A stretch of 64,000 bases of DNA. Source: Stomoxys calcitrans (taxonomy: Eukaryota; Arthropoda; Insecta; Diptera; Muscidae). A program made the translations under genes and the position numbers. The notes below the pieces were generated by a model. It worked only from the letters and a program-made list of their open reading frames with translations, had not been told where the DNA came from and made no database searches. Shown in pieces: positions 43,617-55,698 of the stretch. The stretch spans positions 120,640,907 to 120,704,906 of the forward strand of contig NC_081552.1 of the NCBI RefSeq assembly GCF_963082655.1, read 5' to 3'. How positions within the stretch are numbered: position 1 is the first letter of the stretch; each line of letters begins with the position of its first letter.

Positions 43617-44117
43617 CCTTCTTTAATAATAAATCAACCCAAAAACGAGGGCATAGTACTGAACAACAAAGATAAAAACACACACATTGCACATATATGA
43701 GTAAGTTCTTTCCCAAGTATCACCTACAGGATACGTCTTAACCTCATCTCAAGCATAAAAATCATTTCACGGCATTTTTCCCACCCCAATGAAGTGTGGA
43801 ATCAAATGTAAAATTTTCAGTATTTTATGCGTGGATTCAGGCATATTACTTCATTAAAAAGTCTTGTCACGGCGCAAACACTTGACAAGACGTGAGACAT
43901 TACATTAATTTAAATTTCATTTTAGATAAAATGATTTCGTCTTAAATTAATCTTTGCCGTTTTACTTATGCCAAAGTTACCAAACCACATCGCTTCCCCG
44001 CCATGGCTGAATGTTACTCTACGCAGATCATATCAGTTATAATTTGACGTCGCATTATCTTGGAAATAAAATTGTAGCAAAATGAAAAAAAAAACGTTAA
44101 TCGAACAAACCATTTTT
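43617..44117. other. Unassigned region
   Basis: About 500 bp with no repeat terminus or credible frame. It may be unique host DNA. Confidence 0.35.
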
Positions 44118-44450
44118 TATACCGAAGGATGAAGGTATACATTTATTTGTCGTTCAGTTAGCAACACAATGAAATATTCATTTCCGTCCGTCTGTCTATT
44201 TAAATCAAGCTACAGTCTTTAAAAATAGAGATATTAAACTGAAACTTTGCATGGATTCTTTTTTTGTCCAATGGCAGGTTAAGTTCGAAGATGAGCATTA
44301 CCGGACCATATCTTAATATAACCCCCATATAGACCGATCTGTCGATTTAGGCTATTAGGCCTATAAAAGCCACATTTATTATCCGATTTTACTGAAATTT
44401 GGGATAGTGAGTTGTGTTAGACCTCTTGACATCCGTGTTCAATGTAGCCC
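44118..44450 (+). mobile_element. HINE-B, 3'-truncated
   Basis: TATACCGAAGGATGAAGGTATA, a short GTCC/GTCT tract and two B units ('ACTGAAATTTGGGATAGTGAG') are present. The TA stretch is deleted and the copy stops at 'GCCCAGATCGGACT', where GC-rich sequence begins. Confidence 0.75.
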
Positions 44451-44600
44451 AGATCGGACTAAATTTGGATCCGGGATTCGGTGCGGAGCGAAGTGGAACA
44501 AAGCTATTTTCACCGGAGCGAGAGCGACATTTTTTAAGCCCGGAGCGGAGTGGTTTCCAATCCTAATATCCGCTCCGCCAAAATTAAAATCTTTTATGTA
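44451..44600. repeat. GC-rich GGAGCG-repeat insert
   Basis: Phrases GGTGCGGAGCGAAGTGGAAC, CACCGGAGCGAGAGCG and GCCCGGAGCGGAGTGG, then TCCGCTCCGCC in the opposite sense, form a short cryptic repeat. Its composition differs sharply from the surroundings. I do not know its origin. Confidence 0.55.
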
Positions 44601-45342
44601 AACATTCGTATACCAAACACCATAGGATAGCGGCATATTCATTTAGTGAACACATCGATATATCAATTTCCGACCACCTTAAAAAGTATACATATTCTTG
44701 ATCGTCGCAAAATTCTAAAGCGAATTTACCATGTCCGAGTGTCTATTCGTCCGCCTTTGTGTCCATCTCAAATCCACAATCCAGCTCCAGCCTTAAAAAA
44801 ATTGAGATATTGAGCTGAAATTTGGAACAAATTCGTAGTTTCTCCAGGCATGTTCTTGATAGGGCCAAATCGAACAACATCTGAATATAATAGGCATATA
44901 GACTGATTATACCAGGAATTCAGGGTCTTTAGGCCATATTAAGCCCGATTTCCATGAAATGTAAAAATGAGTTGCACCAGTACAACAATTCTGTAACTTG
45001 TAACGAAAATCGTTTAGATAAATTTCCCGACGAAGAAATCGTTTGCACTGACGATGAAACTTTGCTCTAATACCTAGTTAACAGAAATCGTTACCTATTT
45101 TTTCTCTTTGGCAACTCTACCCAAAGAAACGAAAAGCATGAAAATGAAAAGGCAAAAATAATAAATAATTCTTCCCATAGCCTGAATTTAATTTTTTTAA
45201 CTCACAATTCTAAATAAAACGTACACAATTATTTAGGAAAAGCCTTCCGATATCCAAACCAAATATAGTCCAGATCTGACCCTATTTATATATAGCTGCC
45301 ATTTAGACCGATTGGCCAATTTAGAGACTTAAGCTCATAACA
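44601..45342 (+). mobile_element. Old HINE-B-like relic
   Basis: ACACCATAGGATAGCGGCATA, 'AAAAGTATACATATTCTTGAT' and a decayed GTCC tract mark the 5' side. The array phrases 'CATATAGACTGATT' and 'AGATATTGAGCTGAAATTTGG' have drifted, and A tracts interrupt it. The 3' end is lost at the SINE. Confidence 0.65.
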
Positions 45343-45538
45343 GGAGGCCACCGTGGCGCAAAGGCTGGCCTGTCCGCCTATGAAGCCAAACGCCTGGATT
45401 CAAATCCCGTCGTGAACATCAGAAAAATTTCAGCGCTAGTTATCCCCTTACAAATGCTGGCGACATGTGTAGGTATCCAGCCATGTTATCAATTGGTGTC
45501 GCTTAGCGGCAAGCCGTTCGGACTAAACATAAAAAGGA
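45343..45538 (+). mobile_element. tRNA-derived SINE
   Basis: GAGGCCACCGTGGCGCAAAG opens a tRNA-like head with A box TGGCGCAAAGGC (45354-45365) and B box GGATTCAAATCC (45396-45407), both RNA polymerase III promoter elements. The body ends with GCGGCAAGCCGTTCGGACTA and ATAAAAAGGAG, a 3' motif I associate with a SINE/repeat widespread in higher flies. I see no clear target duplication. It differs from the SINE at 2480 in head and tail. Confidence 0.8.
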
Positions 45539-46728
45539 GATTTGATTTCTTGAGCCCTTACAAGCCGCAATAGTGTTCTGCTTAGACTTTCAACAACTGT
45601 GCCAAGTACGGTTAGAATCCGTAATCTGATTAAGTTCCCATATAAACCCATCCCCTGATTTGACTTTTTGAGCTCTTACAAGCCGCAATTTTTGTCCGAT
45701 TTGACTGAAATTTTGCATGTGGTGTTCTGTTAAGACTTCCAACTGCTGTGCCAAGTACGGTCCGAACCAGTCTATAATCTAATATAGCTCCCATATAAAC
45801 CGATTTCCCGATTTGACTTCTTGAGCCGCAATTTTTGTTTTGGCTGAAATTTCGCATATAAAGGGTGATTTTTTTGAGGTTAGGATTTTCATGCATTAGT
45901 ATTTGACAGATCACGTGGGATTTCAGACATGGTGTCAAAGAGAAAGATGCTCAGTATGCTTTGACATTTCATCATGAATAGACTTACTAACGAGCAACGC
46001 TTGCAAATCATTGAATGGCTACGTAAATAAGCAAAATTGCCGCATTTGGAGTGAAGAGCAACCAGAAGCCGTTCAAGAACTGCCCATGCATCCCGAAAAA
46101 TGCACTGTTTGGTGTGGTTTGTACGCTGGTGGAATCATTGGACCGTATTTTTTCAAAGATGCTGTTGGACGCAACGTTACGGTGAATGAACACATTTCGA
46201 ACCGAACACTGATTTTGGTAATAAAATTCAATGATTTGCAAGCGTTGCTCGTTAGTAAGTCTATTCATGATGAAATGTCAAAGCATACTGAGCATCTTTC
46301 TCTTTGACACCATGTCTGAAATTCCACGTGATATGTCAAATACTAATGCATGAAAATCCTAACCTCAAAAAAATCACCCTTTAGTATTCGGTTATGACTT
46401 TCAAAAACTGACTTCCAAGTTCGGTTTGAATCCGTCTATAATCTGATATAGCTCACATATAAACCGATCTCCCGGTTTGAATTCTTGAGCCCTTACAAGT
46501 CGCAATTTTTGTCCGATTTGACTGACATTTTGCATGAATTTGTGGTGTTCTGTTAAGACTTCCAACAGCTGTGCCAAGTTCGGTCCGAATCGGTTTATAA
46601 CCTGATACAGTTCCCATATAAACCGAACACCCGAGTTGACTTCTTGGGCCCTTACAAGCCGCAATTGTTGTCCGATTCAGACTTCCAACTACAGTGCCAA
46701 ATACAGCCCAAATCAGTCTATAACTTGA
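45539..46728 (+). mobile_element. HINE-A-like array fragment interrupted by a MITE
   Basis: Array units of a diverged A subfamily ('TTGAGCCCTTACAAGCCGCA', 'TCCCATATAAACCGAT') without either terminus. The MITE at 45861-46381 splits it. Right of the MITE the units continue until a fresh HINE-A starts. Confidence 0.7.
45861..46381. mobile_element. Fold-back mariner MITE, copy 4 (one arm shortened)
   Basis: TA is on both sides. The left arm stops early, at 'CAAATCATTGAA', and joins the centre at 'TGGCTACGTAAATAAGC', so about 87 bp present in the other copies are missing. The right arm is full length. The join falls where 'TTGAA' and 'TTGAATGG' overlap, suggesting a short-homology deletion. Confidence 0.9.
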
Positions 46729-47859
46729 ACAAGTAAAAGCGTGCTAAGTTCGGCCGGGCCGAATCTTACATACCCTCCACCATGGATCGCATTTGCCGAG
46801 TTCTTCTCCCGGCATCTCTTCTTAGGCAAAAAAGGATATAAGAAAAGATTTGCTCTGCTATTATTATATTATTACATGTTGGAGTCATGAGAGGATCAGT
46901 CGTACAAAATTTCAGGCAAATCAAATAATAATTGCGACCTCTAGACGCTCAAGAAGTCAAGATCCCAGATCGGTTTATATGGCAGCTATATCAGGTTATT
47001 AACCGATTTGAACCTTATTTGACACAGTTGTTGAAAGTAAGAATAAAATAAGTCATGCAAAATTGCAGCCAAATGGGATAGGAATAGCGCCCTCTAGAAG
47101 CTCAATCGGTTTATAACCAGCTATATCAGGTTATAAACCGATTTGAACCATACCTGGTACGGTTGTTGGATATCATAACAGAATACTTCGTGCAAAAATT
47201 CATTCAAATCGGATAAGAATTGCGCCCTCTAGAGGCTCAAGAAGTCAAGACCCAAGATGGGTTTATATGACAGCTATATCAGGGCATGGACAGATTTGAA
47301 CCATACTTGGCACAGTTGTTGAATATCAAAACAAAACACGTCGTGCAACATTTCACTCCAATCGGATAAGAATTGCGCACTCTAGATGCTCAAGAAGTCA
47401 AGACCCAAGATCGGTTTATATGTAGCTATATCAAGTTATGGACCGATTTGAACCATACTTGGCACAGTTATTGGATATCACAACAAAACACGTCGTGCGA
47501 AATTTCATTCCATTCGGATAAGAATTGCGCTTTCTAGAGGCTCAAGAAGTCAAGACCCAAGATCGGTTTATATGGCAGCTATTTCAAAACATGGACCGAT
47601 ATGGCCCATTTACAATACCAACCGACCTACACTAATAAGAAGTATTTGTGCAAAATTTCAAGCGACTAGCTTTACTCCTTCGGAAGTTGGCGTGCTTTCG
47701 ACAGACAGACGGACGGACGGACGGACATGGCTAGATCGACATAAAATTTCACGACGATCAAGAATATATATACTCTATGGGGTCTCAGATGAATATTTCG
47801 AGTAGTTACAATCAGAATGACGAAATTAGTATACCCCCCATTCCATGGTGTTGGGTATA
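46729..47859 (-). mobile_element. HINE-A, complete
   Basis: ACAAGTAAAAGCGTGCTAAG, hairpin, TACCCTCCACCATGG, array, a short GGAC tract, core and CCATGGTGTTGGGTATA are present. A deletion after 'ATTACATGTTGGAGTC' removes part of the first block. Its GGTATA end abuts the first bases of a HINE-B with no spacer. Confidence 0.87.
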
Positions 47860-50744
47860 ACAAGTAACAAGTAAAAGCGTGCTAAGTTCGGCCGGGCCGG
47901 ATCTTATATACCCTCCACCATGGATCGCATTTGTCGAGTTGTTTCCCGGCATCTCTTCTTAGGCTAAAAAGGATATAAGAAAAGAGTTGCTCTGCTATTA
48001 AAACGATATCAAGATATGGTCCGGTTCGGACCACAATTAAATTATATGTTGGAGACCTGTGTAAAATTTCAGCCAATTCGTATAAGAATTGCGCCCATTG
48101 GGGTTCACGAAGTAAAATAGAGAGAACGATTTATATGGGATCTGTATCGGGCTATAGACCGATTCAGAACATAATAAACACGTTTGTTGATGGTCATGAG
48201 AGGATCAGTCGTACAAAATTTCAGGCATATCGGATAATAATTGCGACCTCTAGGGGTCAAGAAGTCAAGATCCCAGATCGGTTTATATGGCAGCTATATC
48301 AGGTTATGAACCGATTTGAACCTTATTTGACACAGTTGTTGAAAGTAAAAATAAAATACGTCATGCAAAAATTTCAGCCAAATCGGATAGGAATTGCGGC
48401 CTCTAGAAGCTCAAGAAGTCAAATCCCCAGATCTGTTTATATGACAGCTATATCAGGTTATAGACCGATTCCAACCATACTTGGCACAGTTGTTGGATAT
48501 CATGACGAAATACTTCGTGCAAAAACGCATTCAAATCGGATAAGGATTGTGCACTCAAGAGGCTCAAGAAGTCAAGACCCAAGATCGGATTATATGGGAG
48601 CTATATCAGGTTATGAACCGATTTAAACCATACTTGGCACAGTTGTTGGGTATCATAACAAAACACGTCGTGCGAAATTCCATTCCAATTGGATAAGAAT
48701 TGCGCCCTCTAGAGGCTCAAGAAGTCAAGACCCTAGATCGGTTTATATGGCAGCTATATCAAAACATGGACCGATATGGCCCATTTACAATACCAACCGA
48801 CCTACACTAATAAGAAGTATTTGTGCAAAATTTCAAGCGGCTAGCTTTACTCCTTTGGAAGTTAGCGTGCTTTCGACAGACAGACGGACGGACGGACGGA
48901 CAGACGGACGGACATGGCTAGATCGACATAGAGTGTCGCGACGATCAAGAATATATATACTTTATGGGGTCTCAGACGAATATTTCGAGTAGTTACAAAC
49001 AGAATGACGAAATTAGTATACCCCCCATCTTATGGTGGAGGGTATAAAAAGGCGTTAAGTTCGGCAGGCCGAACTTTGGATACCCACAACCTTGGGTATA
49101 TATGTAAACCACCGTGCAACAAAGTCCGGTAAAAATTGCATACCTTATGTCCTAAGTGCAAGTCATTGTTCAATTGCGTACAAACAAATTTTGATCTTTT
49201 CAGTAGCTATATCTAAAAATAAACCGATCTGAACTATATACAACATACATGTCGAAAAGCCTAACTAAGTCACTGTCAAATTTCAGGGAAGTCGGATTAT
49301 AAATGTGCCTTTTATTGGGCCAAGACTTTAAATCCAGATATCGGTCTATATGACAGCTATATCCAAATCTGGACTTATTTGGGCCAAGTTGCAGAAAAAT
49401 TTCGAAGAGCCTAACGCAACTCACTCTCCCAAATTTCGGCGAAATCGGACAATAAATGCGCCTTTTATGGCCCCAAAACCTTAGACCGAGAGATCAGTCT
49501 ATATGGCAGCTATATGCAAATCTTGATCGATCTGAGAAGTATGTCGAAGTATGTCGAGGGGCTTAACTGAACTCACTGTCCAAAATTTCGGTGACATAGG
49601 ATAAATATTGCGCCTTTTATGGGCCCAAAGCTTTAAATCGAGTGATCGGATTACATGGCAGCAATATTCAAATCGGGACCGATCTGAGCCTAATTGAAGG
49701 ATGAAGTCGAACTTTCTTGCACAACTCACTGTACTCACTTTCGGCGAAATTGGGCCCAAAACCTGAGCCATTTATGGGTCCAAAACATAACATCGAAAGA
49801 TCGGTCTATATGGCAGCTATTTTCAAATCTATACCGATCTGTGCCATAATTAAGAAGTATGTCAAGGAGCTTAACTTTACTCACTGCCCCAAATTTCGGC
49901 GACATCGGACAATAAATGGGCCTTTTATGGGTCCAAGAACCTAAATCCGAGGATCGGTCTATATGGCATCTATATCCAAATCTGGACCGATCCGGGCCAA
50001 ATTAATGAAGGATGTTGAAGGGCCTAATACAACTCACTGTTCCAAATTTCAGTAAAATCGGATAATAAATGTGGCTTTTATGGGCCTAAGAACCTAAATC
50101 CGAGGATCGGTCTATATGGCAGCTATATCCAAATCTGGACCGATCTAAGCCAAATTAGCGATGAGTGTCGAGGTGCATAACACAACTCACTGTTTCAAAT
50201 TTCAGCAAAATCGGATAATAAATGTGGCTTTTATGGGACTAATAACGAAAGGCCTAACACAACTTACCGTCCCAAATTTCAGCAAAATCGGATAATACAT
50301 GTGGCTTTTATGAGCCTAAGACCCTAAATCGGAGGATCGGTCTATATGGCAGCTCTATCCAAATCTGAACCGATCTGGACCAAATTGACGAAGGATGTCA
50401 AAGGGCCTAACACAACTCACTTTCTTAAATTCCAGCAAAATCGGATAATAAATGTGGCTTTAATGGCCTAAGACCTTAAATCGGCCGATCGGTCTATATG
50501 GGGGCTATATCAATATATAGTCCGATATAGCACATCTTCGAACTTAACCTGCTTATGGACAAAAAAGAATCTGTGCAAAATTTCAGCTCAATATCTCTAT
50601 TTTTAAAGACTGTTGCGTGATTTCAACAGACAGACAGGCGGACGGACATGTCTAGATCGTCTTAGATTTTTACGCTGATCAATAATATATATACTTTATA
50701 GGGTCGGAAATGGGAATTTCGATGTGTTGCAAAAGGAATGACAA
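47860..50744 (-). mobile_element. HINE-B, split near its end by HINE-A
   Basis: The first seven bases (ACAAGTA, 47860-47866) are separated from the rest (AAAAGGCGTTAAGTTCGG from 49047) by a HINE-A. Then follow the B hairpin remnant (GTTCGGCAGGCCGAAC), 'TACCCACAACCTTGGG', nine or so B units, the GGAC tract, TA stretch and core up to 'GCAAAAGGAATGAC'. The final GGTGGTGGGTATA is lost. It sits head to tail with the preceding HINE-A. Confidence 0.85.
47867..49046 (-). mobile_element. HINE-A inserted 7 bp inside HINE-B
   Basis: A full copy from ACAAGTAAAAGCGTGC to GGTGGAGGGTATA. The B sequence ACAAGTA|AAAAGGCG, intact in the copies at 642 and 4628, is broken exactly here with no base duplicated. 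This gives a second precise view of the element ends. Confidence 0.92.
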
Positions 50745-52171
50745 AAAGGCGGACTCAGTTTGCCCGTGCCGAATCTTACAAACCCTCCACCAAGGATCGC
50801 AATGTTGGAGACCATAGTACAAGTCAATGCATAAAATTGCAGCCAAATGAATAAGAATTGCCCCCTTTAGGGGCTCAAGAAGTAAAAAAGGGAGATCGAT
50901 TTTTTATGGAAGCTGTATTAGCTAATAGAACGATTCAGATTATATTTGACATGTAGTTTGAAGGTTGTGCGTGAAGCCGTTGCACAAAATTTGGTGGCTC
51001 AAGAAGTCAAGATTCAAGATCGATTTATATGGCAGCTCTATCAGTTCACGAACCGATTTAAACCATATTTGACACCGTTGTTGGAAGTCATAATGAAACA
51101 CGTCATGCAAAATTTCAGTCAAATCGGATGAGAATTGCGCCCTCTAGAGGCTCAAGAAGTCAAGACCCAAGATCGGTTTATATGGCAGCTATATCAAAAC
51201 ATGGACCGGTATGGCCCATTTACAATACCAACCGACCTACACTAATAAGAAGTATTTGTCCAAAATTTTAAACGGCTAGCCTTACTCCTTCGAAAGTTAT
51301 CCTTCGAAAGTTAGGTCCGATTCGGACCATAATTAAATAAAATGTTGTAGACCATAGTAAACGTCATTGTATACATTTTCAGCCAAATCGAATAAGAATT
51401 GCCCTCTTTAGGGGCTCAAGTAATAAAATCGGAGATCGGTTTATAGGGGATCTTATCAAGCTATAGACCGGAGAAGCCGTTGTACAAAATTTCTGCCAAA
51501 TCGGATTAGGATTGCGCCCTCTAGCGGCTCAAGAAGTCAAGACTCTAGATCGGTTTATGTGGCAGCTATATCAGCTTATGAACCGATTTGAACCATACTC
51601 AGCACAGTTGTTGGAAGTCACAACAAAATATTTTATGCAAAATTTTAGCCAAATCGGATAAGAATTGCACCCTCATTGCACCCTTATATGACAGCTATAT
51701 CAGGTTATAAACCGATTTGAACCATGTTAAGCACAGGTGTTGGAAGTCATAGCGAAACACGTCATGGAAAATTTGAGCTAAATCGGATAAGAATGTGACC
51801 TCTAGTGAATCAGACGTCAAGATTCAAGATCGGTTTATATGACAGCTATAGCAAATTATGGACCCATTTGATCTATAGCGAAACACATCATGCAAAATGT
51901 TAGCCGAATCAGATAAGAATTGCGCCCTCTAGAGGTTCAAGAAGTCAAGACCCCAGATCGGTTTATATGACAGCTATATCAGGTTATAGACCGATGTCAA
52001 CCATACTTTGCACAGTAAGTCATGACAAATTACCTCGTGCAAAATTTCAGCCAAATCGGATAGGAGTTGCGCCCTCTAGTGTATCAAGGAGTCAAGGTAA
52101 GATCGGTTTATATGGTTCAGTATCAGCTATATAAAAACATGGACCGATACAGCCCATTTACAATCCCAACA
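50745..52171 (-). mobile_element. Rearranged HINE-A-like fragments
   Basis: 'AAAAAGGCGGACTCAGTTTG' with TGCCCGTGCCGAATC and AAACCCTCCACCAAGG is a decayed terminus. Array units then run to about 51300, where 'CTTCGAAAGTTATCCTTCGAAAGTTAGG' marks a break. A second set of units continues to 'ACAGCCCATTTACAATCCC'. No GTCY tract or final terminus remains. Confidence 0.7.
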
Positions 52172-52319
52172 GACTATTTTTTGCGGGACTATGTTAAAGC
52201 TCATGTCTATATAGGCAAGTCCGCATCAATTGACGCATTGAAAAACAACATTGAAGCATTATTTTGTGAGATACCGGCCGAAATGTTGGAAAGACTATGC
52301 CATAAGTGGGCTAAGTTAG
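52172..52319 (+). pseudogene. Mariner-type transposase C-terminal fragment
   Basis: FLRDYVKAHVYIGKSASIDAL and FCEIPAEMLERLCHKWAK match the end of a mariner-type transposase, after the third catalytic residue. The frame runs into HINE sequence upstream. It is another remnant of the old autonomous family seen at 14.7 and 36.3 kb. Confidence 0.75.
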
Positions 52320-52437
52320 GTTAAAAAGATGGTGCAGGTATTAATCCGCCCTATGCCACTATGGACATATGCATAAGCTAGCAATCGGCTTGTTGTGCGC
52401 TCTAAATACACAAAAAAGTCACCTCGAAAAAGAAAAT

Positions 52438-53260
52438 CTAAGTTTGGAATTTCGTGCTACTTACAAAATACTTAATTGTTTTCCATGCCACTCCCCATCG
52501 TTGGTTCATGTCTGGTGTTGTGTACCCACCTAAGAGCCGGTATCTGTTAGACGCGAAAGTCGGGTAATGACAAAGTAAATGCTCCAACGTCTCATCATCT
52601 TCACTACATGCATGTCCTCTGGCCTTCACCTCCACGTCGTCTACCCTTTCATTTCCCCTTACTCCCGGCACCCAAACGATGCGGATCTCGCCATCATCGG
52701 AGAAGGCGTTAATCTCCTTCTTACACTCCAAGGCTCTTCGTGACCTTACCGTCCTGGTTTTTATTGCCCTTATGGCAAATTTATTGTCCGTAAAGATGTT
52801 CATTCTCGATGTCACCACACCACCTCCCGTATTCCGTGATCGCCCGGATCTCCGCCTACAGGAACGTATTATGGTGAGGCAGTCTAAAATAGATCTCAGT
52901 CCCTCGGTTCTTAATATAGACCCCCAGGCCCAATCTGTCCTCTAGCTTTGATCCATTCGTGAAACATGATCTTGCAGATGGCAATATTACGGTTTCGTCA
53001 ATCCAAGACTGTGCCAATGGCAGCAGTGCATCGCACTCGACTTCAAGGTTCATCTCAGGAATCCGATCGGAAACCTTTTCCCTTCCTTCCAGGTTTCCTA
53101 TCGACTCCTCGATTATACAGCGATGGTATGAGCTGCTCCCATCCTCAATCCATTCTCCCATCGCTTTAAGTCTCATAGCAGCAGTGGCTGCCTCACACTT
53201 AATCTGTATGTCAATGGATCGGATATCTACAATAGAATAGTCTCCAGTGCCCTAGTGGGT
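52438..53260 (-). pseudogene. LINE RNase H domain and C-terminal tail
   Basis: CFTNGSKLEDRLGLGVYI (about 52960) is the first RNase H strand, where the catalytic Asp of the usual FTDGSK is Asn. IFTDNKFAIRAI and EIRIVWVPGVRGNERVDDVE are the later motifs, the latter normally VPGHxGxxGNExAD. After it DDETLEHLLCHYPTFASNRY carries the Cys/His tail. RNase H would remove template RNA during integration. Frames break at about 52830. Confidence 0.8.
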
Positions 53261-53399
53261 GTGGTCCTCATCGCTCCGCCTATGTTAAAACAACATGTTC
53301 TCCGAATCTGTTGTATGGTCCTTATGTTGCACTTTTTCTCCATAGCAGTCCACCAAACAACTGAGGCGTAAGTAAGTATTGGTCTAATCACGCTCCTGT

Positions 53400-54780
53400 A
53401 GAGCCAGTGGACTATCCTAGGATTCAGGCCCCATTTCGAGCCTACGGCTCGTCTACGTAGTGCTCAACATCTGCGAGCCTTCTCAGTACGCTCCTGAATG
53501 TGACACTTCCAATTCAGTTTCCTGTCCAAGATCACACCTAAGTATTTGACCTTGTCAGATATCGAAATCGTCTTATTGAGCAAATGTGGTGCGTTAAATT
53601 GGCCTACCTTCATCTGCCTTGTGAACAGGCATATTTCAGTCCTACATTGCTTAACATTGAGACCTTTGGGTCTAGCCCAGTCAAATGCCATATGCAAGAC
53701 CCTTCTGCATAGCTGGTTCGGATCCTTACCCCGGATTGTAGCAGACGGGTTCAAATCCCTCCTCAGTCAGCATCCGTAGTCACCCACTGCGATAAAATGC
53801 CCACCTGTGGCGTGCCTTGTGCCACTTTCTCCCTTAAATTTATGCCATGGGACACACAATTTATTCACCTATTCGTTAGTTTATGGTATAAGAATCGGAT
53901 CAGTATGTCGGTCCGCACATTGTTGAAATCCCTTGGATGTCAATGCGTTCCGCCAGTGTGAACATCTTAGCATCGAAGGATTCTTCTATTTTATGCACAA
54001 CCTCGTGCAGGGCAGTCTCCACAGACCTTCCATTGACATAATTAAGCTGTTTCTATTTGGATCGCTGGATATCCTACTCGTTATCATGGTGCCCACAATA
54101 CGCTCCATAGTTTTGAGTAGAAAGGACGTAAGGCTTATAGGTCTGTAGGCCTTTGGTGTCACATAACTTGCAGTGCCAGGCTAGGGTATAAACACCACCC
54201 TTGTCTCCTGCCAGGCTTTCGGAGTATATGCAAGTCCTATTCATGATCTGAAAATATTGGACAGATGAGGCGCCAGATAGTCTGCCTCTTTCTGTAGTAA
54301 CACCGGAAATATTCCATCAGCTCCTGGTGACTTAAATGGTTTGAAGCTCCTCAATGATTCCTTCACCATAAATTCCGTAATAATAAGCCTTCGATCAACG
54401 TCATTATTCCAAGATTCCGGTGTCTCCGTGAGTCCCGTCGTATCCTGTAGAAAATGAGTTTTCATCAAAAGCCTCAACATGTCCTCCGTTGTCTCTGCTC
54501 TCACTACCATGTCGTCTACTAAAGTTTCAGTTTGGACATGGGTTTTTGAGAGAAACTTTTTTATCTTGGCGGCATCATTAATGCAATCGACCTCGACAAT
54601 CGACCCCACCAGTGCAGTCGTAATCCTGTTGATATTTTCGTCAATGTCTTCTATGCTTGGACAATCTAAATTATCTTGCCCAAGTCTTCTTCTGAGTAGC
54701 CTTCCGAATTTGTCCGGTTGGTTTTCAACTTATTCCGGAAGCTTATTGGATTCGGCGCTGACCGTGCTTTCTTAAACCTA
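53400..54780 (-). pseudogene. LINE reverse transcriptase domain
   Basis: SFKPFKSPGADGIFPVLLQKE (in 54241-54609) starts the RT fingers. The palm between 54240 and 53770 is badly broken, and the GTPQGG...YADD stretch is reduced. The connection region at 53464-53754 is well kept (ISISDKVKYLGVILDRKLNW). The C-terminal part to 53260 includes the HWLYRSVIRPILTYASVVWW-like segment on the minus strand. Confidence 0.8.
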
Positions 54781-55480
54781 ATGTAGCCATGGTCAGAGAA
54801 AGAGTATTCCTTGGAGATCATCTTATCCTGAACCTCATCGATTAGATTTTCCGAACATCACATCTAATACATACCTCCTAATCCTATTAACAAAGGTAGC
54901 GGTGTTTCTATTATTAAGTGTTATTAGGTCGTTAGTATTCAAGAACTCTGCCAGGGCTTGGCCCCGCTTATTAGTGTAGGTACTACCCCACGATATGTGG
55001 TGAGAGTTCGCACCGCACCCTTTTAGTACCTCGTTTCCTGACTGTTTTGCATTCCTCAACAGCCGTTGCAGCTCCGACGTGGATGGCGGTGTCGGAGAGT
55101 CGAGAGGCATATAAAGTGGTGCCAGGTATGCTCCACCGTCTCCCTGTCTCACCACTGTTGCATCCGACGTTGACAACTCTGGGAAAAATATATAATTCAA
55201 ATTTTATGACAAATAACGCAAGTCCTTCTGGATTACCTCAATCATTGGTCCTCCAATAAATTGTCATCTTGTGAGTTAGACTACATTGACTTTCCTGTCA
55301 CTACACTGCCTGATGTCATCGTTTTAGGTTCTTTGTCTAGTCGGGTCTTCCGACTCTTTATAAAGTCGGTAATGGTTCCATCGTCGGGTCCCTGTTCGTT
55401 AAGATGAATTCCCTCTACTGCCTGATGTTTCAATACAAGGATCTTTGCTTATCTTATCCTTCCAAATCCTTCCAAAATAG
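54780..55480 (-). pseudogene. LINE endonuclease domain and ORF1-ORF2 junction
   Basis: Frames include FFPELSTSDATVVRQGDGGAYL and GCGANSHHISWGSTYTNKRG, where the SHH(I)SWGS motif is the endonuclease region around the catalytic His/Asp (typical C-D-A-N-S-H-H). ALAEFLNTNDLITLNN follows. The endonuclease nicks target DNA. Its start, kept in the 28.6-kb copy, is deleted or shifted near 55200. The sequence to 55480 matches 28606-28770. Confidence 0.8.
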
Positions 55481-55698
55481 TGCGCCATGCCTTTAGTCTT
55501 AGCCAAACTTATCACGGAGACTTGATTAATGCCAACCACAAAGAGAATTCATTCCTCCTTCTCCTCCCACTTCTCTGCGACCACACCTTTGTTTTGCTTG
55601 CCCAAGAATCTCAATATGCGTTCCGTCGCAAATTTACTGCCCCATCCCTTGATGTCGATTTTTGCGCCCTCCAAGAGAGCGTGGATACCTCTGATGAG

